From: Tissierella_B sp964485455
GTDB lineage: Bacteria > Bacillota > Clostridia > Tissierellales > Tissierellaceae
Direction of reading: 5' to 3'
NCBI GenBank assembly: GCA_964485455.1
Contig: CAZAJU010000062.1
Location: 1 to 12,376, forward strand
Length of the DNA stretch: 12,376 nt
This document shows positions 1-7,301 of this stretch, one piece after another (position 1 is the first letter of the stretch; each line of letters begins with the position of its first letter). The position numbers were made by a program, and so were the translations under genes. The notes below the pieces were generated by a model that worked only from the letters and a program-made list of their open reading frames with translations, was not told the origin of the DNA and made no database searches.

Positions 1-9
1 CGGAAAACA

Positions 10-38
10 ATCATAACATGTCTAGAATTATATTGCAA
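10..38 (-). promoter_or_regulatory. Candidate sigma-A promoter reading out of the window
   Basis: On the minus strand a -35-like TTGCAA (33-38, 4 of 6 consensus bases) is followed after 17 bp by a -10-like TATGAT (10-15, 5 of 6). It lies just downstream of the LUD gene and would drive a gene to the left of the window. In AT-rich DNA such matches occur by chance, and the gene it would serve is not visible, so this is a weak call. The rest of the 59 bases left of the LUD stop shows no hairpin that I would call a terminator. Confidence 0.3.
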
Positions 39-59
39 CCCTTATTTAATAATTTTTAT

Positions 60-653
60 TTAATATCCTAAGTCTTCATTTACTAAATATATATGAATTC
101 TTGTATCAACTGGGTTTCTATGAATTATGGTTTCAACATTGCAGATTCTATCCACTGAATTACAGTCACTACATTTACCAGTATATGTACATGGAGTATT
201 TTTATTTAATCTTATAGCATTCTTAGGAGATGCAACATTTTTAATTCTTTCAACAGCCGCATTATAATCATTACAAATTTTATTTCTTCCAACCACAACA
301 AAAACATCATCATGACCACAAATCATTGAAGTTACTCTATTTCCAGCGCCATCCATATTTACTAGTTTTCCATCTCTTGTTAATGCATTTGTACTAGTGA
401 TATATACTTTAGCGCTCTTGGCCTTTTCAAGTTCTACTTCCCTATTAGTTGCTTTCCAATGCCAGTAAACTTCATTTCCTCTTTCTTTAAATGCTTCATA
501 TAGTCCCATGCCTAAAATGGTCATGGAGCCGCCAATGCCTATAGAATCACTTAACCCAATTTCTTTTAATATTTCCATCTTAGCTTCCTTAGAATCATTA
601 AACTCCTTTACAGTATAACCACACTTTTCTAGAGTATTGATTAATTCTTTCAT
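60..653 (-). CDS. LUD-domain (DUF162) protein, LutC-like fold
   Basis: The 197-residue protein matches the LUD (lactate utilization, DUF162) family. It has an early IGIGGSMT segment (about 38-45), a central STNALTRDGKLVNMDGAGNR stretch (about 87-106) and, near the C-terminus, a cysteine cluster C155-x5-C161-x2-C164-x6-C171 followed by a conserved HRNPVDTRIH-type end. Stand-alone clostridial members of this size are usually annotated as lactate utilization protein, but they lack the LutB iron-sulfur partner and their substrate is unknown. No lutA or lutB is nearby, so a role in lactate oxidation is not supported here. The start ATG (651-653) has a strong GGAGGAG site a few bases upstream. The gene sits 67 bp after the rtcB remnant on the same strand. 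Cytoplasmic: no signal peptide or membrane segment is seen. The family call is firm and the function is open. Confidence 0.88.
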   Translation of the reverse strand: MKELINTLEKCGYTVKEFNDSKEAKMEILKEIGLSDSIGIGGSMTILGMGLYEAFKERGNEVYWHWKATNREVELEKAKSAKVYITSTNALTRDGKLVNMDGAGNRVTSMICGHDDVFVVVGRNKICNDYNAAVERIKNVASPKNAIRLNKNTPCTYTGKCSDCNSVDRICNVETIIHRNPVDTRIHIYLVNEDLGY

Positions 654-720
654 TATATACTCCTCCTATTAACTTTTATTCAATGTATTATTCATCATTT
701 AAACACAAGTCCACTTTTTC

Positions 721-975
721 TTATGCCTTAAAATTATAGATAGGTTTTAATATATCCAGCACATCTACTGTATCTTCAATTTTTCCCAAGATATCCCCCA
801 TATTGGCTGTGAATCCAATTACACATCCTACTCCTTGATGTACATCAGGCATTATTCTGATCTTAGATCCCTTAACAAATTCTTGATTTAAAAGATTGGT
901 AATCTGATCAAAAGCTCCTTTTTCAACATCATCAGTAAAAACCCGAGCAACACCATATTTGCCTAATATCTCCAT
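721..975 (-). pseudogene. rtcB: rtcB remnant: N- and C-terminal ends of RNA ligase RtcB joined in frame
   Basis: The 84-residue open frame starts exactly like bacterial RtcB (3'-phosphate RNA-splicing ligase). It has MEILGKYGVARVFTDD, then NQEFVKGSKIRIMPDVHQGV and CVIGFTANMGD up to about residue 61. It then jumps to what looks like the extreme C-terminus of RtcB, IEDTVDVLDILKPIYNFKA, ending in TAA. Full-length RtcB has roughly 400 residues, so some 300 are missing. The lost part includes the GVDIGCGM metal and active-site motif and the histidines that bind Mn2+ and form the guanylate adduct, so the product cannot ligate RNA. The joint lies near base 792 and keeps the frame. The ATG (973-975) has an AGGATG ribosome site. 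It is 69 bp downstream of the MFS gene. It could be a real deletion or an assembly collapse. RtcB identity is firm; pseudogene status is inferred. Confidence 0.8.
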
Positions 976-1044
976 TTGGTCACATCCTATTTAAATAATA
1001 ATATATTTATTATGCCCATTTTTTATTAGTTTTTAAATATCTTA

Positions 1045-2499
1045 CTATTCAATGACTTCGGACTTTCCAGCTGGCACAGTCATTAAAATAGAAATGATTG
1101 CAGTCATAGTCAGGAAAAGATTAAAAAGCAAAGCTATAATAGCTGCATAACGGATGGAAATATTATCAGATCGTCCCCAGAAAAGATTTGCTCCAAAGCT
1201 AATTTGTTCCGTACTTAGACCTGTGAATAATGCAGCTGAAATAGCTATACCAAATGCAGCCCCCAGAGCAGATGCCATCCTATAAATTCCTGACGCTGAG
1301 CCTGCTTCTTCTTGTGGAACTGAGGATAAAGCAGCATCAGCTGAAGGCGTTGCATAAAGTCCTAAGCCCATTCCAAAGAAAGCAAAACCAATCGTAGCTA
1401 CAACCATGTATTGGCTGGCCATTATAAATGTAAAGGTAGTCATAAATATTCCAAGGCCAGTAATCATACAACCTAAAACCATAGGTTTGCGAGATCCCCA
1501 CTTTTGTAGTAGTTTCTCACCTACTTTAATTGCGATTAAAATAGCTATAAGATAGCCTATTGTTAAAAAGCCCGCCTGTAAAGAAGTCAATCCAGCACCT
1601 ATTTGCACTAAAGATAAAGCAACAATTAATGTACCTGCTGCTCCATTAACTAAGAAATTTGAAATGGTAGCTCCCTTGTATGTTTTATTTTTAAATAGAT
1701 TAAAATTAATAAAACTATTCTCTTTGTTCTTTTCAATCTTAAAAAATATCAAAAATGTTATAACTGAAAATGCAGTAAGACCTAATGTTATTGGACTTAA
1801 CCAGCCCATTCTGCCTCCTTGACTTATTACAATATTTATTGAGATCATCCCAAGCATAAAAGTAATGATTCCAGGCAAGTCAAATCCACGGTTTTTATCA
1901 CTTGGTGGATTCTTACTCTCCGGTACTCCAGTAATTAAGAAAAAGCTAATTATAGCAACTAATATAGAAAACCAAAAAATCCAACGCCAACCCATAGTAG
2001 ATGCAATAATTCCTCCAAATAAGGAACTAAATCCAGCACCTCCCCAGGAAGCAATAGAATATATACTTACAGCTCTTTGGCGAGAAGCACCTTCATAATA
2101 GGCCTTTATCAAAGCCATTGCAGTAGGCATAATACAAGCTGAAGAAAGCCCTTGAAAAACACGTCCAGAAAGTAAAAATGTAGCTGTTCCTTTTGGTGAT
2201 ACAGCAATTAAAAACGAGCCAATAACGCTTAAAGCTAACCCTATCTTTGTAATCTTAATACGTCCGAATCTATCGCCTAAACCTCCAATTACAACAATAA
2301 AAACCCCTGAAAACAAGGATGATAAACTTACAGCAATATTACTAGCATTTGCATCTATGCCTAAATCATTACGGATAGTTGTCGATATATTCAAGAGTGT
2401 TTGACTAAATAACCCAAAAGTTATGACGGCTAAAAATAGCCCCAGTAGCAGTTTATCATCACCGTGATATGCTTGGTCTGATATGACACTTTTCTTCAT
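1045..2499 (-). CDS. NorB-like MFS multidrug efflux transporter (DHA2, 14 TM)
   Basis: The 484-residue polytopic membrane protein is of the drug:H+ antiporter-2 type. It resembles Staphylococcus aureus NorB along its whole length as I recall that sequence: KLLLGLFLAVITFGLFSQ near residue 16, NIAVSLSSLFSG, the MFS motif A GGLGDRFGRIK (72-82), GRVFQGLSSACIMPTAMALIK (112-132), the motif C region SWGGAGFSSLFGG (151-163) before GWRWIFWF, and FNLFKNKTYKGATISNFL in the second half. NorB exports fluoroquinolones and other hydrophobic compounds; the substrate here is inferred only. I chose the ATG at 2497-2499 because AAAGGAGG lies eight bases upstream (2508-2515) and MKKS begins a normal cytoplasmic N-terminus; a longer frame exists only by reading through the N gap. 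The gene begins 55 bases from the gap, so its regulator or promoter may be lost there. The stop is TAG. Confidence 0.92.
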   Translation of the reverse strand: MKKSVISDQAYHGDDKLLLGLFLAVITFGLFSQTLLNISTTIRNDLGIDANASNIAVSLSSLFSGVFIVVIGGLGDRFGRIKITKIGLALSVIGSFLIAVSPKGTATFLLSGRVFQGLSSACIMPTAMALIKAYYEGASRQRAVSIYSIASWGGAGFSSLFGGIIASTMGWRWIFWFSILVAIISFFLITGVPESKNPPSDKNRGFDLPGIITFMLGMISINIVISQGGRMGWLSPITLGLTAFSVITFLIFFKIEKNKENSFINFNLFKNKTYKGATISNFLVNGAAGTLIVALSLVQIGAGLTSLQAGFLTIGYLIAILIAIKVGEKLLQKWGSRKPMVLGCMITGLGIFMTTFTFIMASQYMVVATIGFAFFGMGLGLYATPSADAALSSVPQEEAGSASGIYRMASALGAAFGIAISAALFTGLSTEQISFGANLFWGRSDNISIRYAAIIALLFNLFLTMTAIISILMTVPAGKSEVIE

Positions 2500-2554
2500 A
2501 GTAATTTCCTCCTTTAAATAAAAATACTTTAGCCTCAAGAAAACTAATAGCAGT

Positions 2555-2654
2555 NNNNNNNNNNNNNNNNNNNNNNNNNNNNNNNNNNNNNNNNNNNNNN
2601 NNNNNNNNNNNNNNNNNNNNNNNNNNNNNNNNNNNNNNNNNNNNNNNNNNNNNN
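2555..2654. other. Scaffold gap (100 N)
   Basis: Exactly 100 unknown bases, the conventional filler for a gap of unknown length. It cuts the 3' end of the lipoprotein gene to its right and the upstream region of the MFS gene to its left. True distance and content are unknown, and the two sides may even be wrongly joined. Confidence 0.98.
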
Positions 2655-3130
2655 TCAGCATGGGTACCTTTCATAGAAATCACTGTTAACCTTATATTTT
2701 CTTTATAAAACATATACTTAGAAGTTTCAGATTTTGTAAACCCATTTGATTCTATAGTTTTATAGGCTTCTTCTAATTCCGTTCCAGGGATTACTCCATA
2801 AATAGATGTATCAGGATTTTTTGTAGTTACTCTTCTTACCTTTTCTGTTTTCGAATTAAATCCTATATTAACAAGGCTTTCATTATATTGGTATTCGTAT
2901 CCATATATGCACATAGCCTTTTCACCTTTTGTTGGTATTGCTTTATGTACGTCCTCTTCAGGCATATAAATCTGTACACCATAGACATCTATTTGAGGAT
3001 TAACTTCATCAGTAATAAATGCATCCTCTTTATTGCCACAACCAGTTATAATAGCCATTGCTAAAAGTATTATTACTATTGTGTAGAAAATCTTATTTTT
3101 CAACTTCAAACCCAGCTTCTTGCCATGCAA
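2655..3130 (-). CDS. Unrecognised lipoprotein with two similar units, 3' end lost in gap
   Basis: I do not recognise this family. About 158 residues are visible. A hydrophobic segment (about 14-29) leads to a lipobox I28-T29-G30-C31, so the mature protein should be lipid-anchored outside the membrane. After it come two related units. One starts at VYGVQIYMPEEDVHKAI (49-65) with a following YEYQYNESLVNIGF. The second starts at IYGVIPGTELEEAYKTI (110-126) with a following YMFYKENIRLTVI. Each has a GV-turn, a helix-like stretch, then beta-like strands, recalling small repeated BamE/PepSY-like folds, but this is speculation. The start is uncertain. The longest frame opens with TTG at 3128-3130, overlapping the rhodanese gene by 38 bases; TTG codons at 3107-3109 and 3101-3103 are alternatives. 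No good ribosome site is seen, so translational coupling is likely. The C-terminus runs into the N gap. Confidence 0.62.
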
Positions 3131-3617
3131 CTATCCCGCCAGGAACTCTATAAACATTAGTATATCCTTCTTCCATAGCTATAATTGCTCCAACATGGCT
3201 TCTAGCACAACCAACAAATCCACAGTACACAACTATAGGAGTATCTTTATTGTCACCTAATAAACTTATAAAGGCTTGCTTTTGTTCATCTGTAGCATCT
3301 GCTAATGTAGTTTTAGGTAACTCTGCATTTACAGCTCCTGGAACTCGACCTTTTGCAAAGCTGTCTGCCGGCATAGTGTCAATAATAATCATCTCTTTAC
3401 CATCTGCTACCCATTTATTAAGTTCCTCAGTAGAAAGTAATTGATACCCTCCTTCGTTAGTATCGTTTATAAACTTCAGTGTAGCTTTTTCTATTGCTAC
3501 TTCACTACCATCAGTTGCTGTTCCTACTTTTGGTGCAGCAGAATTAGTTGAACATCCAGCTAATGCTGTCATTAATAGTACTAATACTAAAGTTAATGCT
3601 AAACCTTGCCTTTTCAT
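3093..3617 (-). CDS. Rhodanese-like lipoprotein
   Basis: The 174-residue protein has a signal peptide with lipobox L19-A20-G21-C22, so it is predicted to be anchored on the outer face of the membrane. A short Ser/Thr/Ala linker is followed by one rhodanese domain from about residue 58 to the end. This domain shows the IIIDTMPADSFAKGRVPGAVNA segment (77-98, D80) and the catalytic loop VVYCGFVGCARSH (129-141), then NVYRVPGGIVAWQEAGF. The loop holds two cysteines, C132 and C137, before R139, two residues longer than the common C-x4-R loop, a form seen in some anaerobe rhodaneses. It probably carries persulfide sulfur or does thiol chemistry outside the cell; the acceptor is unknown. The start ATG (3615-3617) has AGGAGGG upstream; a longer frame to 3677 lacks such a site. 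The last 38 bases overlap the next lipoprotein gene, which suggests co-expression. Confidence 0.87.
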   Translation of the reverse strand: MKRQGLALTLVLVLLMTALAGCSTNSAAPKVGTATDGSEVAIEKATLKFINDTNEGGYQLLSTEELNKWVADGKEMIIIDTMPADSFAKGRVPGAVNAELPKTTLADATDEQKQAFISLLGDNKDTPIVVYCGFVGCARSHVGAIIAMEEGYTNVYRVPGGIVAWQEAGFEVEK

Positions 3618-3647
3618 TTGTCGCCCTCCTAAATTATAATTTATTTT

Positions 3648-3677
3648 GTTATAAATTATATAATATTTAAAAGACAA
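3648..3677 (-). promoter_or_regulatory. Candidate promoter for the rhodanese/lipoprotein pair
   Basis: On the minus strand TTGTCT (3672-3677, 4 of 6 matches to TTGACA) is followed after 18 bp by TATAAC (3648-3653, 5 of 6 matches to TATAAT), about 30 bases before the rhodanese ATG. It lies in the 116-bp gap after nikO, which has no clear terminator, so read-through from the nickel operon is also possible. The background is very AT-rich, so the call is weak. Confidence 0.3.
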
Positions 3678-3733
3678 AATATAATAGATAATGCAAATAT
3701 AAAGCGGATCCCTTATAGATTAATTTTATTGAT

Positions 3734-4486
3734 TTATGTCTCTTTTGCTATAATCTTACCTTGTAAGCAAAGTGGCAATTCCAAACCATTAGATTCAAGG
3801 AGGTCCTTATCATTCAATATTTCTTCACAACCTCCATCTTTAACAATCTCCCCATCATTCATTAAGATCACTCGATTACATGTGTCCATAACAAAATCCA
3901 AATCATGACTAACAATAATCTTTATATGGTCAAAGCTATTTAGCAGCCTAATAAGATTTCTTCGATTTTTAGGATCTAAAGCAGCTGATGGTTCATCCAT
4001 CAATATAATGTCCGGAGTCAAGGAAAGGATGGTAGCAATAGAGACCAGCTTTTTTTCTCCCCCAGACATTTTAAAGGTTTGCTTATATTTTAAATGTTCA
4101 ATATTTACAATTTGTAATGCCTTATTTACACGTCTTTCAACTTCATCCTCACTTAAAAAATAATTTCTTGGTGCAAATGCAATATCATCATATGCATTTG
4201 ACATAAATAGTTGATTATCAGCATCTTGAAATACATAGCCAATTTTTTCTCTAACAAATAACAAGGTTTTTTTAGATAAAGGTATATCTTCTACAATAAC
4301 AGAACCCGTAAAATTTAAATTAAGTCCTATTAATATTTTAAGCAGTGTAGATTTTCCAACTCCATTGGCCCCAATTATACCTAGAGAGTCATTATGTGTT
4401 GCCTTAAAGTTTATATTTTTTAAAACTTCCTTCTGGTCATCATATGAAAATGATAAATTATTACACTCTATAAAATGATGTGTCAT
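3734..4486 (-). CDS. nikO: NikO/CbiO-type ECF ATP-binding protein, nickel import
   Basis: The 250-residue ABC ATPase is the energising subunit of an energy-coupling-factor metal importer. Walker A is GANGVGKST (39-47), the Q-loop is YVFQDADNQLF (84-94, typical of CbiO/EcfA proteins), the signature is MSGGEKK (140-146), Walker B is IILMDEPSAALDP (160-172) and the switch histidine is H194 in IVSHDLD. I took the ATG at 4484-4486 because AGGAGAG (4492-4498) sits just before it and MTHHFIECNNLSFSY is the normal start of the fold; the frame is open further upstream to 4528 but without support. It lies 25 bp after nikQ. Family members serve cobalt or nickel; nickel is inferred from the adjacent urease genes. 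The C-terminus is ordinary. Confidence 0.93.
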   Translation of the reverse strand: MTHHFIECNNLSFSYDDQKEVLKNINFKATHNDSLGIIGANGVGKSTLLKILIGLNLNFTGSVIVEDIPLSKKTLLFVREKIGYVFQDADNQLFMSNAYDDIAFAPRNYFLSEDEVERRVNKALQIVNIEHLKYKQTFKMSGGEKKLVSIATILSLTPDIILMDEPSAALDPKNRRNLIRLLNSFDHIKIIVSHDLDFVMDTCNRVILMNDGEIVKDGGCEEILNDKDLLESNGLELPLCLQGKIIAKET

Positions 4487-4511
4487 GATATCTCTCCTAT
4501 AACAACTCACT

Positions 4512-5291
4512 CTAAATTGGCTTAGCAATATAACGCAAGAATAAAATTAGCGTTAAACAAACAAATAGATATATAAAATCCTTTACTTTTAAGTTTCGAT
4601 TTTTTATATAACTAAATTCACCTCTATACCCTCTTATAAGCATGCTTTCGTATAAAATATTTGCCCGATCCATACTTCTAAATAATAGTTGTCCAATTAA
4701 AGACCCCCATACCTTTATATGAACTCCTTTTTGTCTTGGTGCACGCAAACTGTAGGCTTGATATGTTTGTTCAGCTTCTTCTAGTAAGACTACTATATAT
4801 CTATATGTAAGGAGTACTTGTGTTACAAAAATATTAGGTATATGTATTACCTTTAAGGCATAACATATTTCTTCAATATTTGTAGTCATAATAAGTAAAA
4901 TTGATGCAAGTATGGATAAAATGCCCTTTAGCATCAACGTAATTGCTGATATCATACCGCCGGTTATTATAAAATTTTCTATTTCCATTATAGGTTTTTG
5001 ATCAAAAATAGGATTAAATAGACCTATAAGACTTACTAATAAAAATATAGGCCAAATCTTTTTTAATACCTTTCTAAAAGAAATATCAATAGAATTTATC
5101 AAAATAATTGGGTATATGGTCATAAGCAATGTTCTGGCTAAATCATATTTTGGAAAAGATGTGAGAATAATTATATAACTCACGGTCACTATTAACTTTA
5201 TAATCGGATTAATTAGATTTAGCCAGTTGTTCCTTTTAGACATATGATTTATATAGTGAAATTCACGAATGATTTTAGATAACTTTTCCAT
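4512..5291 (-). CDS. nikQ: NikQ/CbiQ-type ECF transmembrane coupling protein
   Basis: The 259-residue membrane protein belongs to the CbiQ/EcfT family, which links the substrate-binding NikMN to the ATPase NikO. Hydrophobic segments lie around residues 30-47, 53-70, 80-95, 110-137, 153-170 and 236-254. The two coupling-helix motifs that dock on the ATPase are seen as AYSLRAP (179-185) and SMLIRGYRG (216-224), variants of the family A-R-G signatures. The long helix pair with EEAEQTYQAY and LLFRSMDRANILYESML between and before them is also typical. The ATG at 5289-5291 follows an AAAGGGG ribosome site. The gene starts 13 bp after nikMN and ends 25 bp before nikO, so the three form a translationally packed unit. 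Stop codon TAG. Confidence 0.92.
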   Translation of the reverse strand: MEKLSKIIREFHYINHMSKRNNWLNLINPIIKLIVTVSYIIILTSFPKYDLARTLLMTIYPIILINSIDISFRKVLKKIWPIFLLVSLIGLFNPIFDQKPIMEIENFIITGGMISAITLMLKGILSILASILLIMTTNIEEICYALKVIHIPNIFVTQVLLTYRYIVVLLEEAEQTYQAYSLRAPRQKGVHIKVWGSLIGQLLFRSMDRANILYESMLIRGYRGEFSYIKNRNLKVKDFIYLFVCLTLILFLRYIAKPI

Positions 5292-5304
5292 GGAATTAAC
5301 CCCT

Positions 5305-6297
5305 TTAATGAGTTGCCAAGTACTTCTTCAATTTTTTTACTATTTTACATAAGAAAGCTATCACAATACAAACAACTATGGACCCAATTATTCCTGAGAA
5401 GCTTGTTCCAAGTGTTTCATTATCTGAATTTACAAAACCATAGTCAGGTAATATGGCAGTCTTTTTCTGAATGCCAGATACGATATCATAAACTTCACCC
5501 TCAGCTTCAATATCTACATCTCCTGATATTTGTTGTATAGACCATTCCAAACCATCAGGATTAGATGATGCAAATAAAGATAATCCGCCACCAATTAAAA
5601 TTACAACAACTGATAATATGGTTAATATACTTTTGAAAGAAACTTTTGATGGACTATCTTTATTGGTTAAAATCTCAGGTCTTGTTTCATAAATAAACAA
5701 GAGTATAGCCGATGTAATTAACCCTTCTATGATTCCTACTCCTAAATGAATTGACTGCATAACAAGCAAGAATTTAATAAATGGCAATTCTGTTATACCT
5801 GAAAGCAAAGTCTGCAGTGTTACACTGAATGCACCTAATTGCAGACATAATATGCTTCCTAGCATAGAAGCAGCAATTATCTTTATTCGCGTAAATTGTC
5901 CTTTTATAATAGGCTTATAAATACAGTAATATGCAAAAAAACATGAATAAAAAGCCATATTCCAAATATTAGCACCCAGGGCCATGATTCCACCATCTGC
6001 AAAAAATAAGCTCTGTATCGTCAGAATAACGGACATTGTTATAAAGGCTGCATACGGACCGAGAAGTGCTGATAATAATAGTCCACCTGTTAGATGGCCA
6101 CTTGAACCAGTTCCTGGAATTGTGAGATTAATCATCTGGGCCACAAATACAAAGGAACCCATAATACTCATCAGAGGAAGTTTTTTTTCATCTTCCTCCA
6201 ACTTTATTTTTTTAATGGAATAAGCCTCTGTTGTCACAGAGGCCGCATACATTGTAATTGCTACAGTTGGGGCTAATAAAGCATCTGACATATGCAT
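5305..6297 (-). CDS. nikMN: NikMN: fused NikM substrate-capture and NikN (PDGLE) nickel ECF component
   Basis: The 330-residue membrane protein joins CbiM/NikM (about 1-205) to a CbiN/NikN-like PDGLE domain (about 225-330). It opens with MHMSDALLAP. In NikM crystal structures the metal is held by the free N-terminus with His2 and a later His. Here H2 is present and H68 in SSGHLTGG is the matching second histidine. DGGIMALGANIWNMAF (101-116) and HLGVGIIEGL (184-193) are further family motifs. PDGLEW occurs at 247-252 after a membrane segment, and a last membrane helix lies near 302-319. The extracytoplasmic loop of the N part is acidic (DVDIEAEGEVYD). The start is ATG 6295-6297, with AAAGGAG suitably spaced; the second ATG (codon 3) would be too far and would lose His2. 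Nickel rather than cobalt is inferred from the urease context and the fusion. Confidence 0.93.
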   Translation of the reverse strand: MHMSDALLAPTVAITMYAASVTTEAYSIKKIKLEEDEKKLPLMSIMGSFVFVAQMINLTIPGTGSSGHLTGGLLLSALLGPYAAFITMSVILTIQSLFFADGGIMALGANIWNMAFYSCFFAYYCIYKPIIKGQFTRIKIIAASMLGSILCLQLGAFSVTLQTLLSGITELPFIKFLLVMQSIHLGVGIIEGLITSAILLFIYETRPEILTNKDSPSKVSFKSILTILSVVVILIGGGLSLFASSNPDGLEWSIQQISGDVDIEAEGEVYDIVSGIQKKTAILPDYGFVNSDNETLGTSFSGIIGSIVVCIVIAFLCKIVKKLKKYLATH

Positions 6298-6321
6298 AGT
6301 AAATTCTCCTTTTTAAGTCCA

Positions 6322-6357
6322 TAATAAAAATATATTTAACTATATATACTTTTATTA
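6322..6357 (-). repeat. AT-rich inverted repeat upstream of nikMN
   Basis: Arms 6322-6335 (TAATAAAAATATAT) and 6344-6357 (ATATACTTTTATTA) are complementary at 13 of 14 positions around an 8-base centre. It sits in the 76-bp gap between the urea transporter and nikMN, 25-60 bases before the nikMN start codon. It could be an operator, for example for a nickel-responsive repressor such as NikR, or a weak hairpin. All pairs but one are A-T, so chance is a real alternative in this base composition. I see no convincing promoter hexamer pair with it. Confidence 0.35.
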
Positions 6358-6373
6358 CGATAAGATATGCATT

Positions 6374-7288
6374 TTAAATTTTAGGCAATACCTTTCTTGC
6401 ACCTAAAAATATCCATGTGATTAATATAAAAGGCATTGTCAATACAGGAAGTCCAAAGACTGAAACCAAAGAATGTACTCCTGCAGTTAATGGTACCGTG
6501 AAAATTGCAGCCACAACCCCTGTAACTTTTGAAAGAGGACGATCATTATCAAAAATAGCTGAAATAGCTATAATTGTTAAAACTGCATTATAACCATATA
6601 GACCTAAATTCATCAAGCTGTGTTCAGCCCCAAATATTAATGCTGATATCCAACCTATAAGTGTGCCTAAAACTGCATATATGCCTATTCTCCAACCACC
6701 CCAAAATATCCCTAATAATATTAATATTCCTGCCCAAATATTGCTTTGAAAATACACCTGACCTACTCCATCAACTAAACCATTTAACAAATTAATCGGT
6801 CCCTGGTTTTCTAGTAACCACTTCAAAGGAAATTGAGGTTCTAAATCAGGATTTAGATGAAAAACCTGAAGGTGATAGGATGCAAGTAAAAAAAACCAGG
6901 TTAGGACTACGTATGGAAAGGTAAGTATAGGAATTTCCAACCTAGAGAAAAAGTGAAACATAGTTGCAGTAAATATTGCAGCTAATATGGCACCTACTAT
7001 TGCAATCATAAACCTTGAATCTTGATTTAGAAACAAGCTTAATGCCAATCCACTTAATACAGAGTTATATCCGAACAAACCCTTGTCTATAATGTCCTTA
7101 TCTCCACCAGCTATACTTGCTATTATATTACCGACTATAGCAGATGCTATAGCTATAAAGCCTAAGCGGTAATCACCAACAAATAAACCTAAAAGAATTA
7201 TTAAACCAGATATTGAATTTTCAATAAAGATTACTTGAGCTATGCTCTTTAAGGATGATGAAATTAATTTTTTGGTATTTTCCATCAT
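6374..7288 (-). CDS. Urea transporter (UT/SLC14-type channel)
   Basis: The 304-residue membrane protein is built as two homologous halves, as in bacterial urea channels such as Desulfovibrio dvUT. Half one has QVIFIENSISG (18-28), GLFGYNSVLSG (70-80) and the signature EIPILTFPYV (118-127). Half two repeats these as QVYFQSNIWAG (177-187), GLYGYNAVL (229-237) and GLPVLTMPFIL (279-289). The LPxLTxPF signature occurs in both halves. Such proteins let urea pass down its gradient as trimers in the cytoplasmic membrane and would feed the urease encoded just upstream. Two ATG codons stand in tandem (7286-7288 and 7283-7285). AAGGAGGG lies only about four bases before the first and about seven before the second, so the second may be the real start. 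The gene follows ureC after 73 bp that hold a 10-bp inverted repeat. Confidence 0.93.
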   Translation of the reverse strand: MMENTKKLISSSLKSIAQVIFIENSISGLIILLGLFVGDYRLGFIAIASAIVGNIIASIAGGDKDIIDKGLFGYNSVLSGLALSLFLNQDSRFMIAIVGAILAAIFTATMFHFFSRLEIPILTFPYVVLTWFFLLASYHLQVFHLNPDLEPQFPLKWLLENQGPINLLNGLVDGVGQVYFQSNIWAGILILLGIFWGGWRIGIYAVLGTLIGWISALIFGAEHSLMNLGLYGYNAVLTIIAISAIFDNDRPLSKVTGVVAAIFTVPLTAGVHSLVSVFGLPVLTMPFILITWIFLGARKVLPKI

Positions 7289-7301
7289 CTTCCCTCCTTA
7301 A

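Noticed and set aside
60..653. Lactate utilization role (lutC) for the LUD protein
   Set aside because: No lutA or lutB neighbours are present, and the stand-alone clostridial LUD proteins have no proven lactate function.
1045..2661. MFS gene extended through the N run
   Set aside because: The extra N-terminus consists of unknown bases and a short stretch with no family match; a strong ribosome site precedes the ATG at 2499.
3700..3720. Palindrome around GGATCC after nikO as a terminator
   Set aside because: The GGATCC core is self-complementary without room for a loop, the outer pairing is imperfect and no clear U-run follows.
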